A stretch of 57,184 bases of DNA from Synechococcus sp. Baikal-G1 (lineage in GTDB: Bacteria > Cyanobacteriota > Cyanobacteriia > PCC-6307 > Cyanobiaceae), in the NCBI GenBank assembly GCA_002737305.1, contig NSII01000144.1:1939-59122 (forward strand), read 5' to 3'. The position numbers and the translations under genes are program-made. Positions 17,448 to 27,297 of this stretch are shown piece by piece (within the stretch, counting starts at the first letter, position 1; each line of letters opens with the position of its first letter). The notes beneath the pieces were generated by a model. The model searched no databases and was not told the DNA's origin. It was given only the letters and a program-made list of their open reading frames with translations.

Positions 17448-18859
17448 GGCTGCTGATTGCGCAGGGATTGGGCCACCAGCTCGGCCAACTGGTCGAGGTG
17501 GGTGGCGGTGGTATGGGGATTGCCAAGCACGGCCTTGAGGTGGTGGCGGCCGCCATAGAGGGGGCGCGAGAGCATCAGCTGGCCATCGAGCAACCGTTGG
17601 CGCGCCTGGGCCGACCAGGCTTCCGCCTGGCTGGGGGAGGCTCCCGCCGGGGCAAAGGCGAGCATGTGCAACGGTCCGCCGCAGAGGTCGAGGCCCAGGG
17701 GCTCCAACTGCCTTTGCAGGTAGCGGCGCCGGCCAATGGCACCATCAACCACGGCCTCAATGCCGGCCAGACCCAGCTGGCGCAGGCCCAGCCAAAGCTT
17801 GAGCACCTCGGCAGCCCGGCTGCCCTGCAGGCCCCATTCGCCGCCGTGGCCGCCGCCCCAGCTGGCCTCCATGTAGGGCAGGCCGGTGCCGAAACAGGCC
17901 CCCAGCCGCTCGGGCTCCGCCAGCAGCAGCAACGAGGAGGTCTTGGTGATCCCCAGCAGCTTCTGGGGATTGACCGTGATTGAGTCGGCCAACTCCAAGC
18001 CCGCCACCCGCTGGCGATGGCCCTGGGTGAGACCGCAAACGGCACCGATCGCCCCATCGATGTGCAGCCAGATGCCCTGGGCGCGGCAAAGGGCGGCGAT
18101 CGCCGCCAGCGGGTCCACCGCCCCCCGCACCGTGGTGCCCGCCGTGGCCACCACCGCCAGCACGGGCTGGCCCTGGCCGCGGGCCGCCTCCAGGGCTTCC
18201 GCCAAGGCGGCCGGCCGCAGGCGGCCCGCCCCATCCACCGGCAGGGGCCGCAGGGCCGCCGGCGGCAGGCCCATCACGGCCAGGGCCTTGCCCAGGGAGA
18301 CATGGGCATCAACGCTGCATAACACCTGGGCCCCCTGGTGCCCGGCCAGGCCGGCCCGCTGGCGGGCCACCACCAGGGCCATCAAATTGCTCAAGCTGCC
18401 GCCACTAGCCAGCACCCCCCCCGCCCCCTCACCCAGGCCCAGGGCCGCCGCCATCCAACCGGTGAGCTGGCGCTCAAGGCGCGACAGGCTGGGGGCCAGT
18501 TCCTCGGCCAACAGATTGTTGTTGAGGCCAGCGCAGACCAGTTCCGCCACCACCGAGGCGGTGAGGGGCGGCGGATCGAGGTGGGCTAGGGCGCCGGGAT
18601 GGCAGGGGTTGTAGGCCCCCTCCATCACCTGCTGCAGCTCAGCCAACAGTTGGGCCGGCGCCAACCCCTGGGGGCCAGGGGCCACCTCCGGCAACACGCT
18701 CAAGGGCGGCAGGGGCGAGCGTTCGGACGCGGTCGCCCACCACTGGCAGAGCTGGTCGCTGGCCTGGTGCAGAAAGGCACCCAGGGCGGGATCCAGGCTG
18801 GCGGGATCCGGGAAGGCCGGCACGGGCAACAGGGAGGCGATCTGGGCGGCAGGGGCCAA
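17444..18859 (-). CDS. Pyridoxal-phosphate-dependent decarboxylase (group II)
   Basis: A fold-type I PLP enzyme of the glutamate / diaminobutyrate / aromatic-amino-acid decarboxylase group, ~471 residues. Landmarks are PCHPGALAHLDPPPLTASV (substrate lid region), ASGGSLSNLMAL (phosphate binding), WLHIDGAIGAVCGL (the Asp that contacts the PLP ring) and SITVNPQKLLGITKTSSLLL (PLP lysine). The usual DPHK before the lysine is NPQK here. Specificity cannot be read; a cyanobacterial diaminobutyrate-type or aspartate-type activity is possible. No ATG precedes the conserved part. I take the TTG at 18859, which leaves room for the divergent tadA start; the exact start is uncertain. Confidence 0.85.
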   Translation of the reverse strand: MAPAAQIASLLPVPAFPDPASLDPALGAFLHQASDQLCQWWATASERSPLPPLSVLPEVAPGPQGLAPAQLLAELQQVMEGAYNPCHPGALAHLDPPPLTASVVAELVCAGLNNNLLAEELAPSLSRLERQLTGWMAAALGLGEGAGGVLASGGSLSNLMALVVARQRAGLAGHQGAQVLCSVDAHVSLGKALAVMGLPPAALRPLPVDGAGRLRPAALAEALEAARGQGQPVLAVVATAGTTVRGAVDPLAAIAALCRAQGIWLHIDGAIGAVCGLTQGHRQRVAGLELADSITVNPQKLLGITKTSSLLLLAEPERLGACFGTGLPYMEASWGGGHGGEWGLQGSRAAEVLKLWLGLRQLGLAGIEAVVDGAIGRRRYLQRQLEPLGLDLCGGPLHMLAFAPAGASPSQAEAWSAQARQRLLDGQLMLSRPLYGGRHHLKAVLGNPHTTATHLDQLAELVAQSLRNQQP

Positions 18860-18944
18860 GCGGATCCGGTGGCGGGCCCCATCCTCCCGTGTGGCCGGTG
18901 CCCGCCGAGGCGGGAGGATGGCCCCAGCCCCCGCAGCCCCTGCG

Positions 18945-19463
18945 ATGGCCCGGCCGGGCCCAGACCACTTTTGGATGGCGCGGCTGCTGCGCCGGGCGGA
19001 ACGCCTGGGGGACGAGGGCGAAATCCCCGTGGCGGCGGTGGTGCTCGATGAATCCGGACGGGCGATCGGCTGGGGGGTGAATCGGCGCGAGCGAGACCAC
19101 GATCCCCTCGGCCATGCCGAATTGCAGGCCCTCAGCCAGGCGGCCCGACTGCGCCAGGACTGGCGCTTCAACGGCTGCAGCCTGCTGGTCACCCTGGAGC
19201 CCTGCCCGATGTGCGCCGGCGCCCTCATCCAGGCCCGCATGGGGCGGGTGGTGTTTGGGGCCAGCGATCCGAAACGGGGCGCCCTAGGGGGCTGCCTCAA
19301 CCTGGCAAGCGATCCCAGCGCCCATCACCCCATGGTGGTGGTGGGCGGCATCGAGGCCCGGGCCGCCAAGGAGCAACTGGAGCGCTGGTTCAGGCGGCGA
19401 CGCCAACAGCCACGGCCGAAGCCTGGTTTCGGAAGGCCGGCAGCTCCTGCTCCAGCAGGTTGA
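18945..19463 (+). CDS. tadA: tRNA-specific adenosine deaminase
   Basis: TadA converts A34 to inosine in tRNA-Arg(ACG). The 172-residue protein has the cytidine-deaminase fold zinc site: HAELQAL (His ligand and proton-shuttling Glu) and PCPMCAGALIQARM (two Cys ligands). The loop GVNRRERDHDPLGHAE is typical. The ATG at 18945 is chosen because MARPGPDHFWMARLL matches the usual TadA N-terminal helix; ATG 18918 and GTG 18891 are longer options. The 3' end overlaps the convergent aminotransferase gene by 74 bases. Confidence 0.95.
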   Translation: MARPGPDHFWMARLLRRAERLGDEGEIPVAAVVLDESGRAIGWGVNRRERDHDPLGHAELQALSQAARLRQDWRFNGCSLLVTLEPCPMCAGALIQARMGRVVFGASDPKRGALGGCLNLASDPSAHHPMVVVGGIEARAAKEQLERWFRRRRQQPRPKPGFGRPAAPAPAG

Positions 19464-20589
19464 GCAGCAGGTCGACGTTTTCACTGCGGCTGTTGTGGCC
19501 CATCAGGCCCACCCGCCAGACCTGGCCAGCCAGGGCGCCGAGGCCACCACCGATTTCAATGCCGTGCTTGTTGAGCAGGTGTTGACTGAAGGCCTTGCCA
19601 TCCACCCCTGCGGGGATGCGCACGGTGGTGAGGGTGGGCAGGCGCCGCTCCAGGGGCACATGCAGCTCCAAGCCCAGGGACTCGAGGCCAGCCCAAAGGC
19701 GCTCGGAATTGCTGCGGTGGCGCGCCCAGGCGTTTTCGATGCCCTCCTCGGCCAGCAGGCGCAGGGCCTCGCGCATGCCGAAGTTCATGTTCACCGGCGC
19801 CGTGTGGTGATACACCCGGTTGGAGCCCCAGTACTGGTTGAGCAGGCTCACATCCAAGTACCAGTTGGGCACCTTGCCACTGCGGGCATTGAGCTTGGCC
19901 TCGGCCCGGGGGCCCATGGTGAAGGGACCCAGGCCCGGCGGGCAGCTGAGGCCCTTCTGGCTGCAGCTGTAGGCCAGGTCCACCTTCCACTCATCGAGCT
20001 TCAGGGGCACGGCGCCCAAGGAGGTCACCGTGTCAAGAAGCAGCAGGCAGTCGTACTTCTGACAGAGATCACCGATGCCCTCCATGGGCTGGAGCACGCC
20101 CGTGGAGGTTTCGGCGTGGACCAGGGCCAGCACCTTGGGCTGGTACTGCTTCAGGCCGGCTTCGATCTCCTCGAGGCTGAAGGCTTCGCCCCAGGGCTTC
20201 TCAATGGTGTGCACCTCGGCCCGGTAGCGACCGGCCATATCGGCGAGGCGCAGGCCGAAATAGCCCTTGATCGCCACCAGCACGCTGTCGCCCGGTTCCA
20301 CCATGTTGGCGATCGTGGCTTCCATGGCCGCACTGCCGGTGCCGCTCATCGGAATCGTGAGGCGGTTATCGGTCTGCCAGACGTAGCGAAGCAGCTCCTG
20401 CACCTCCCCCATCAGCTCGATATAGAGGGGATCGAGGTGGCCAATCGGCATGCGGGAGAGGGCCTCCAGCACGGTGGGATGGGCATTGGAGGGACCCGGA
20501 CCCAGCAACAGTCGATCCGGTGTCGCGATCGGCCCTAGGGAGAGGCGATGGCGATCACTCACGGGGATAGGGGAAGCGGTGGGGGCCAA
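19390..20589 (-). CDS. Class V aminotransferase, alanine/serine-glyoxylate type
   Basis: A PLP aminotransferase probably acting in photorespiratory glycolate metabolism (glyoxylate to glycine). In 399 residues: LLLGPGPSNAHPTVLEALS near the N-terminus, SGTGSAAMEATIANMVEPGD (PLP phosphate region), LLLLDTVTSLGAVPLKLDEW (PLP-ring Asp), and SCSQKGLSCPPGLGP carrying the Schiff-base Lys. The sequence resembles cyanobacterial alanine-glyoxylate aminotransferases more than cysteine desulfurases. The glyoxylate partner is inferred from the family. The C-terminal coding end overlaps tadA tail to tail. A ~190-base spacer to apcF shows no gene. Confidence 0.92.
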   Translation of the reverse strand: MAPTASPIPVSDRHRLSLGPIATPDRLLLGPGPSNAHPTVLEALSRMPIGHLDPLYIELMGEVQELLRYVWQTDNRLTIPMSGTGSAAMEATIANMVEPGDSVLVAIKGYFGLRLADMAGRYRAEVHTIEKPWGEAFSLEEIEAGLKQYQPKVLALVHAETSTGVLQPMEGIGDLCQKYDCLLLLDTVTSLGAVPLKLDEWKVDLAYSCSQKGLSCPPGLGPFTMGPRAEAKLNARSGKVPNWYLDVSLLNQYWGSNRVYHHTAPVNMNFGMREALRLLAEEGIENAWARHRSNSERLWAGLESLGLELHVPLERRLPTLTTVRIPAGVDGKAFSQHLLNKHGIEIGGGLGALAGQVWRVGLMGHNSRSENVDLLLNLLEQELPAFRNQASAVAVGVAA

Positions 20590-20778
20590 ATCCGGAGATG
20601 GTCAAGCGATGGATGGGAGCCTAAGCAGCCGCCGGCTCGGGGGCTAGCCCCCTCAGCCGATCCCAGCAAGCGCCTAGGCGCTGGCCTCGGGATGAAGGGC
20701 GAAAGCGGCCTGGAGCCTGGGCTTATCAGGGAAAAGCAAGCAATCTGGAGGGCGCCAGTTCAGGCCTGGCGCGGAGCT

Positions 20779-21297
20779 TCAGCGGGCGCGCACGTTGGTG
20801 TCGGCCAACCCGCGGCAGAGGTGCTCAAACGGCACCCGCACGATGGCAACCGGGCCAATGCCCGCATCGGAGAGTTGCTCACACACCACATCGGCCATCA
20901 GGGCAATGCTGCGCACGGTGGGACCCGTGGGCACGCCCAAGCTCTTGTAGGTGTCATCAAGCCCGTTGAGCACCCGCTCATTGAGGATCGTGGCGTCATC
21001 GGCCACGAGGGCATAGCTGGCGTAACGCAGGAAGTAATCCATGTCCCGCAGGCAGGCGGCCCAGCGGCGGGTGGTGTAGGCATTGCCGCCAGGGAGCAGC
21101 AGTTCCGGATCGGCCCGCCAGAGGCGCTGGCTGGCCTCGCGCACGATCTCGGCGGCCTCACGGTTGATCAGTTCCACGGCGGCCAGGCGCACGGCCGACT
21201 CGTCGTAATAGGTGGAGATGCGGTCGATGGCGGACCGATCGAGATAGCGCCCCAACTGGTCGTAACGACCGATCAGGCCGGTGATGGCATCGCGCAT
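20779..21297 (-). CDS. apcF: Allophycocyanin beta-18 subunit (phycobilisome core)
   Basis: ApcF is the minor beta-type allophycocyanin subunit that pairs with the linker-core domain of ApcE in the terminal-emitter trimer. MRDAITGLIGRYDQLGRYLD at the N-terminus and PGGNAYTTRRWAACLRDMDY carry beta-subunit motifs; the Cys in AACLRD is the phycocyanobilin attachment site. NGLDDTYKSLGVPTGPTV follows. The alternative ApcB is less likely because of the RYDQLGRYL and VPTGPTVRSI signatures. The ATG at 21297 gives 172 residues, near the family length of 169; an upstream ATG at 21318 would add seven residues. It is divergent from glnA. Confidence 0.9.
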   Translation of the reverse strand: MRDAITGLIGRYDQLGRYLDRSAIDRISTYYDESAVRLAAVELINREAAEIVREASQRLWRADPELLLPGGNAYTTRRWAACLRDMDYFLRYASYALVADDATILNERVLNGLDDTYKSLGVPTGPTVRSIALMADVVCEQLSDAGIGPVAIVRVPFEHLCRGLADTNVRAR

Positions 21298-21477
21298 GGC
21301 GGTGAAAATTCGACGCACCTAGCCGGAACGTAGCATCTGGAAACGCCCAGATCCCTTGCCAGGCGCCGGTTCTGGCGAAGTTGACAGAAACGGTTACGCA
21401 ACCTGGGCCAGGCCGCTTGCGGGGGGCCTGCGGCCCAACCCGACCCGACCCCGCCCCGGGAGCCGGGCGGCAATTTG

Positions 21478-21520
21478 GTTACGGTTGATACAAAGCCCCC
21501 CGGGCTGGGCTCCGTACGTT
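21478..21520 (+). promoter_or_regulatory. NtcA-activated (class II) promoter of glnA
   Basis: GTT-N8-TAC at 21478-21491 differs by one base from the NtcA consensus GTA-N8-TAC and keeps the essential GT-N10-AC. A TAN3T-type -10 box (tacgtt, 21515-21520) follows after 23 bases. That spacing is the class II layout, in which NtcA replaces the -35 box about 41.5 bases before the start of transcription. The predicted start is near 21527 with a ~53-base leader to the glnA ATG. Confidence 0.8.
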
Positions 21521-21579
21521 CTCCGGTTGCCGGCTGTTCGGCACCCCAGTCCGCCCCGTTCCCCCCCGATCCCACCGTC

Positions 21580-22998
21580 ATGGCCAAAACAGCTCAGGAC
21601 GTCCTTCGCCTGATCAAGGACGAGGGCATCGAACTGATCGACCTGAAGTTCGCCGATCTGCACGGCAAGTGGCAGCACCTCACGGTCCACAAAGATCTGG
21701 TGGAGGAGGAAAGCTTCACGGAAGGGCTGGCCTTCGATGGCTCCTCGATCCGCGGCTGGAAGGCGATCAACGAGTCGGACATGGCGATGGTGCCGGACCC
21801 GGACACCGCCTGGATCGACCCCTTTTACAGCCACAAAACCCTCAGCCTGATCTGCTCGATCCAGGAGCCCCGCAGCGGCCAGCCCTACGGCCGCTGCCCC
21901 CGGGCCCTGGCCCAAAAAGCCCTCAATTACCTCAATTCCACCGGCCTGGCCGATACGGCCTTCTTTGGCCCTGAGCCCGAGTTCTTCGTCTTTGACGACG
22001 TTCGCTACAACTCCAGCCCCGGCAGCAGCTTCTACAGCGTCGATTCGATCGAGGCTCCTTGGAACACGGCCCGCCTCGAAGAAGGCGGCAACCTGGCCTA
22101 CAAGATCCAACTGAAGGAGGGCTATTTCCCGGTTGCCCCCAACGACACCCTCCAGGACATGCGCAGCGAAATGCTGCTGACCATGGCCTCCTTGGGGGTG
22201 CCGATCGAGAAGCAGCACCACGAAGTGGCCACCGCCCAGCATGAACTGGGCATGAAGTTTGCCGAGCTGATCAGCGCGGCCGACAACGTGATGATCTACA
22301 AATACGTGGTGCGCAACGTGGCGCGTAAATATGGCAAAACGGCCACCTTCATGCCCAAGCCGGTGTTCTCTGACAACGGCAGCGGCATGCACGTGCACCA
22401 GAGCCTCTGGAAGGCCGGCCAGCCCCTCTTCTTCGGCGAAGGCACCTACGCCAACCTGTCGCAAACGGCCCGCTGGTACATCGGTGGCCTGCTCAAGCAC
22501 GCCCCCTCCTTCCTGGCCTTCACCAACCCCACCACCAACAGCTACAAGCGCCTGGTGCCCGGCTTTGAAGCACCCGTGAACCTGGTGTATTCCCAGGGCA
22601 ACCGCTCGGCCGCCGTGCGCATTCCGCTCACCGGCCCCAGCCCGAAGGCCAAGCGCCTGGAGTTCCGCTCCGGCGACGCCCTAGCCAACCCCTACATCGC
22701 CTTCGCAGCGATGTTGATGGCCGGCCTCGATGGCATCAAGAACCAGATCGATCCAGGTGATGGCACCGACGTCGACCTGTTCGACCTCTCGCCGGAGGAA
22801 CTGGCCCAGATCTCCACGGTGCCCGCCTCCCTCAACGGCGCCCTCGAAGCCCTCGATGCCGACAAGGACTACCTGCTGGCCGGTGGCGTCTTCACCGAAG
22901 ACTTCATCAGCAACTGGATCGCCCTCAAGTATGAGGAAGTGCAGCAACTGCGCCAGCGGCCCCACCCCCACGAGTTCAGCATGTACTACGACGCCTGA
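21580..22998 (+). CDS. glnA: Glutamine synthetase type I
   Basis: GS makes glutamine from glutamate, ammonium and ATP. At 472 residues it is a standard type I dodecameric enzyme. Visible signatures are [17 protein letters not shown], the metal/ATP site [30 protein letters not shown], and the ammonium-site loop [17 protein letters not shown]. Where the adenylylated Tyr of enterobacterial GS lies (NLYDLPPEE), this enzyme reads [10 protein letters not shown], a Phe. This agrees with cyanobacterial GS being controlled by small inactivating factors rather than adenylylation. The ATG at 21580 matches [18 protein letters not shown] of relatives. A strong terminator follows, so it is monocistronic. 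Confidence 0.98.
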   Translation: MAKTAQDVLRLIKDEGIELIDLKFADLHGKWQHLTVHKDLVEEESFTEGLAFDGSSIRGWKAINESDMAMVPDPDTAWIDPFYSHKTLSLICSIQEPRSGQPYGRCPRALAQKALNYLNSTGLADTAFFGPEPEFFVFDDVRYNSSPGSSFYSVDSIEAPWNTARLEEGGNLAYKIQLKEGYFPVAPNDTLQDMRSEMLLTMASLGVPIEKQHHEVATAQHELGMKFAELISAADNVMIYKYVVRNVARKYGKTATFMPKPVFSDNGSGMHVHQSLWKAGQPLFFGEGTYANLSQTARWYIGGLLKHAPSFLAFTNPTTNSYKRLVPGFEAPVNLVYSQGNRSAAVRIPLTGPSPKAKRLEFRSGDALANPYIAFAAMLMAGLDGIKNQIDPGDGTDVDLFDLSPEELAQISTVPASLNGALEALDADKDYLLAGGVFTEDFISNWIALKYEEVQQLRQRPHPHEFSMYYDA

Positions 22999-23031
22999 TC
23001 GTTTAGGCCCCTTTTAGAGGTTCTATAAAAG

Positions 23032-23832
23032 CTAATTTTGGGCCGGATCTGCTAACGCTTGATCCGGCTTTTTTTGGCCCGTAGGCTTTTGAGAGTAGTA
23101 ACGCTGGGCCAACGCCTCGGCGCCAACCCCCCGGCGCCAGGCCCGGCGCAGGCACCAGTTCTGCCAGAGGCAGCCCCAGAGGCCCAGGCGCCGCCAACGG
23201 CGTCCCGCCACCAGCAGGGCGGGCCCCAGGCAGCGCAGGCGCAGCTGGCCGGCGAGCCGTTCGACCAGATCCAGGTCCTCCATCAGGGGCAGGGGTCGGA
23301 AGCCCCCAGCGGCCAGGTAAACGTCGCGGCGGACCAGCAGGCCCTGGTCGCCGTAGGGGCGTTGCAGCCAGCGGCTGCGCAGGGCAACACCCGCCTGCAA
23401 CAAGCCCAGCCCCAGGCCGGCCCCCTCGATCTGAAGCTGGAAATACCAGCCCGCCGGCGGCGAGGCCAGGGCCAGGGTCACGGCAGCGGCCCAGTCGGGC
23501 GGCAGGCTGGTGTCGCTGTGGAGAAACAGCAGCCAGGGGGCCGTGGTTTGCTGGGCGCCCAGGGCCAGCTGGGCGCCACGGCCCCCGGGAACCCCCGCCA
23601 CCCGGGCCCCCGCCAGGCGGGCGATCGCCCCGGTGCGATCGCGACTGCCCCCATCCACCACCAGCACCTCGGCCACCAAAGCCGGCATCGCCGCCAGCTG
23701 GGCGAGCAGCAGGGGCAGGTGGGCCGCCTCATTCAGGGCCGGAATCACCACGGCCAGGGGCGGGAGGGGACAGGGGCCGCTCCCCGGAGTTGGCGTTAGC
23801 CGATCGCCAGGCCCTCGCCCATCCCCTGCCAT
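23032..23832 (-). CDS. TIGR04283-type glycosyltransferase (arsenosugar-biosynthesis family)
   Basis: A family 2, GT-A fold transferase of 266 residues. LAVVIPALNEAAHLPLLLAQL, VVDGGSRDRT and LFLHSDTSLP (DxD-like SDT) form the nucleotide-sugar site. RPYGDQGLLVRRDVYLAAGGF and LMEDLDLVERL are typical of the TIGR04283 group. The ATG at 23832 overlaps the stop of the upstream DUF2064 gene (TGATG), and the two families are commonly adjacent. The family name derives from an association with arsenosugar synthesis. No arsenic methyltransferase is seen in this window, so the acceptor is unproven. The final codons contain the glnA terminator hairpin. Confidence 0.87.
   Translation of the reverse strand: MAGDGRGPGDRLTPTPGSGPCPLPPLAVVIPALNEAAHLPLLLAQLAAMPALVAEVLVVDGGSRDRTGAIARLAGARVAGVPGGRGAQLALGAQQTTAPWLLFLHSDTSLPPDWAAAVTLALASPPAGWYFQLQIEGAGLGLGLLQAGVALRSRWLQRPYGDQGLLVRRDVYLAAGGFRPLPLMEDLDLVERLAGQLRLRCLGPALLVAGRRWRRLGLWGCLWQNWCLRRAWRRGVGAEALAQRYYSQKPTGQKKPDQALADPAQN
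23042..23075 (+). terminator. Rho-independent terminator of glnA
   Basis: A perfect 8-bp stem (gccggatc with gatccggc) closes an 11-base loop and is followed by seven T. It starts 43 bases after the glnA stop. It lies inside the last codons of the convergent glycosyltransferase gene, so the two functions share sequence. Confidence 0.92.
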
Positions 23833-24560
23833 CACACGGGCCACCGGGCCGGGGAAGCAGAGTCCAGCCAGGGGGCCAGGTCGGCCCGGCGGTCGAGATC
23901 GCTCTGGCAGCGCAGCAGCTGGGCCGCCAGCCCCCGCTGCCCGGCGGCCCGTAGGCAGCCCTCGAACACCGCGGCCGTTCCCCAGGGCTGGCCCACCATC
24001 AGGGCGGCACCAGCTCGGGCAAAGCCAGGGCGATTGAGCCCGATCAACCAGTACCCGCCATCCTGGGCTGGTCCCAGCACCAACGGCCCCCCATCAAGGC
24101 CCCGAAAGGCCGCCGCCAGGTCGGCGCCAGCCAGGTCGGGCAGGTCCGTACCAATCAGCACCACCTGGTCGGCGCCGGTGCCAAAGGCTCGCTGCCACTG
24201 GCGTTGCATGCGCACGCCCAGGCCGCCCGGTCCCTGGTCGCAGAGGTGGTCGACCCCCAGCTGCTGGCCCCAACGCCGCCTGGCGCCCGGCCCCAGCCCA
24301 TCAACGGCCAGCACCAGCCCAAACCCCAGCTCGGAACTAGCGGCCTGGGCCACGGCCAGGGTGTGGCGCAACAACCGGGCCTGGATCCTGGCCGCCAACA
24401 CGGTCCCTCCGCAGCCCAACCCGGCGGCCAGGCGTCGCTTGCAGCGACCCGGGGACGGCCAACGGGCCAGCACCACCAAGCACCGTCGTCGCCCAACCGG
24501 GCCACCCCTGGGGCCTGTCGCACCCCGCCTCGCCCGTCCCAGCGGCCGATTCGGCCCCAT
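23832..24560 (-). CDS. TIGR04282 / DUF2064 glycosyltransferase-like protein
   Basis: A 242-residue nucleotidyltransferase-fold protein: LVVLARWPSPGRCKRRLAAG near the N-terminus (the usual form has K-T-R-L), VVLIGTDLPDLAGADLAAAF (Asp motif) and LVLGPAQDGGYWLIGL (signature of the family). It is partner of the coupled TIGR04283 gene. The pair is proposed to build arsenosugars or related sugar conjugates. The first ~28 residues (Arg/Gly-rich) precede the conserved fold, so the true start may be internal. It lies 11 bases downstream of the Deg-type protease stop. Confidence 0.85.
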   Translation of the reverse strand: MGPNRPLGRARRGATGPRGGPVGRRRCLVVLARWPSPGRCKRRLAAGLGCGGTVLAARIQARLLRHTLAVAQAASSELGFGLVLAVDGLGPGARRRWGQQLGVDHLCDQGPGGLGVRMQRQWQRAFGTGADQVVLIGTDLPDLAGADLAAAFRGLDGGPLVLGPAQDGGYWLIGLNRPGFARAGAALMVGQPWGTAAVFEGCLRAAGQRGLAAQLLRCQSDLDRRADLAPWLDSASPARWPV

Positions 24561-24571
24561 TTGGAGGCCCC

Positions 24572-25750
24572 TCAGTTCTTGTTGGGTAATTCGGCCGGCC
24601 GCAGTTCGAGGCTGAGGCTCTGGCCGCCCCGCCGCACCTTGAGGGTGAGGGGTTGGCCGATCTGGCCCTGGTCCACCGCCAATTGCACATCGGCGGGGTT
24701 CTTGACCGCATTGCTGGCTACGGCCTCGATCAGGTCGCAGGCCCGCAAGCCGCCCTTGGCCGCCGGACTGCCCCTCAGCACCTCAACCACCACCACTCCA
24801 TTGGTTTCTGGCAGCCGGCACTCGGCATTGGTGGCATTCACTTCCCGGGCCAGCTCGGGGGTAAGGGCCTGCAGGCGCACACCGATATAGGGATGGGAGG
24901 CGCGGCCCTTTTGCAGGATCTCGGCGGCCACCTCCCGGGCCAGGTCCATCGGGATCGCGAAGCTCAGGCCAGCTCCGGGAGCCTTGCGGATCGCCGTATT
25001 GATGCCGATCACCTGGCCCCGGTCGTTGATGAGGGGGCCACCGCTATTGCCGGGGTTAACGGCGGCATCGGTTTGCAGGTAGGGCACCCGCTGGCCGGCA
25101 CCGATGGCATTGGTGCGGTGCACGGCGCTGATGATGCCCAGGGTCACCGTGTTATCGAGGCCCAGGGGGTTGCCGATGGCAATCGCCCACTGGCCGGGCC
25201 GCACCTTGCTCGAATCACCAAGCGGGGCCACGGGCAAGCCCGTGGCGGCCAGCTTGACCACGGCCACGTCGGTGACGGGATCGGTTCCCACCACCTTGCC
25301 GCTAAAGCGGCGACCATCGGGCAGGGTGACGCCCACCCCAGTGACCCCCTCGACCACGTGGGCATTGGTGAGCACCACCCCATCGGAGCGGGTGATAAAG
25401 CCGGAGCCCTGGCCCTGCTCCTGCTGCACCGAGGGTCCGGATCCGAACAGGCCGCCGAGGGGGTTGATCACCCGCTTGACCGTGTCGATCCGCACCACGG
25501 CGGGACCGACCTTATCGACGGCATTGACAACAAAGTTGTTGCCCTGCTGCAGCGAGGCCTGGGGCGGGGCATCGCTAATCGGCACCTTTTGGGCCGCCGT
25601 TTGCTGGCCGGGCAGGGAGGGGAGACTGGGCAGGGTGATCGTGGTGCAACCCACCAGCAGCGATCCGAGCACGACCGGCCCCAGCAACGCTCCAGCCAGG
25701 GGCCGCAGGGTGGGGCGACGGCGGTGGTGGGCCTGCTTGGGGGCTGCCAT
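24572..25750 (-). CDS. Trypsin-like serine protease with PDZ domain, Deg/Hho family
   Basis: An envelope protease/chaperone of 392 residues. The N-terminus has a basic segment, a hydrophobic helix and a lipobox (LLVGC, Cys ~35), suggesting a lipoprotein exported to the periplasm. The trypsin fold has His in [12 protein letters not shown], Asp in [13 protein letters not shown] and Ser in [14 protein letters not shown], so the triad is intact. One PDZ domain occupies about 295-388 ([13 protein letters not shown] ... [21 protein letters not shown]), as in HhoA/HhoB/HtrA of cyanobacteria. It is divergent from dnaA with ~97 bases between the starts. Confidence 0.95.
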   Translation of the reverse strand: MAAPKQAHHRRRPTLRPLAGALLGPVVLGSLLVGCTTITLPSLPSLPGQQTAAQKVPISDAPPQASLQQGNNFVVNAVDKVGPAVVRIDTVKRVINPLGGLFGSGPSVQQEQGQGSGFITRSDGVVLTNAHVVEGVTGVGVTLPDGRRFSGKVVGTDPVTDVAVVKLAATGLPVAPLGDSSKVRPGQWAIAIGNPLGLDNTVTLGIISAVHRTNAIGAGQRVPYLQTDAAVNPGNSGGPLINDRGQVIGINTAIRKAPGAGLSFAIPMDLAREVAAEILQKGRASHPYIGVRLQALTPELAREVNATNAECRLPETNGVVVVEVLRGSPAAKGGLRACDLIEAVASNAVKNPADVQLAVDQGQIGQPLTLKVRRGGQSLSLELRPAELPNKN

Positions 25751-25847
25751 GGCGGGGGTGGGATGGGCCCGAACGGATGGGCCCTATCTAAGACGATTTG
25801 GCCGCCTAGGCCCTGCCTATATTCGGACCCCAGGTGGCGGACAAACG

Positions 25848-27284
<1,437 letters not shown>

Positions 27285-27297
27285 TCTTATTCGGGTC

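Noticed and set aside
21381-21410. TTGACA at 21381 as a second glnA or apcF promoter
   Set aside because: No convincing -10 box at the right spacing on that strand; kept only as a possibility.
25751-25847. Possible replication origin upstream of dnaA
   Set aside because: No clear cluster of TTATCCACA-type boxes in the short spacer; cyanobacterial origins are often not beside dnaA.
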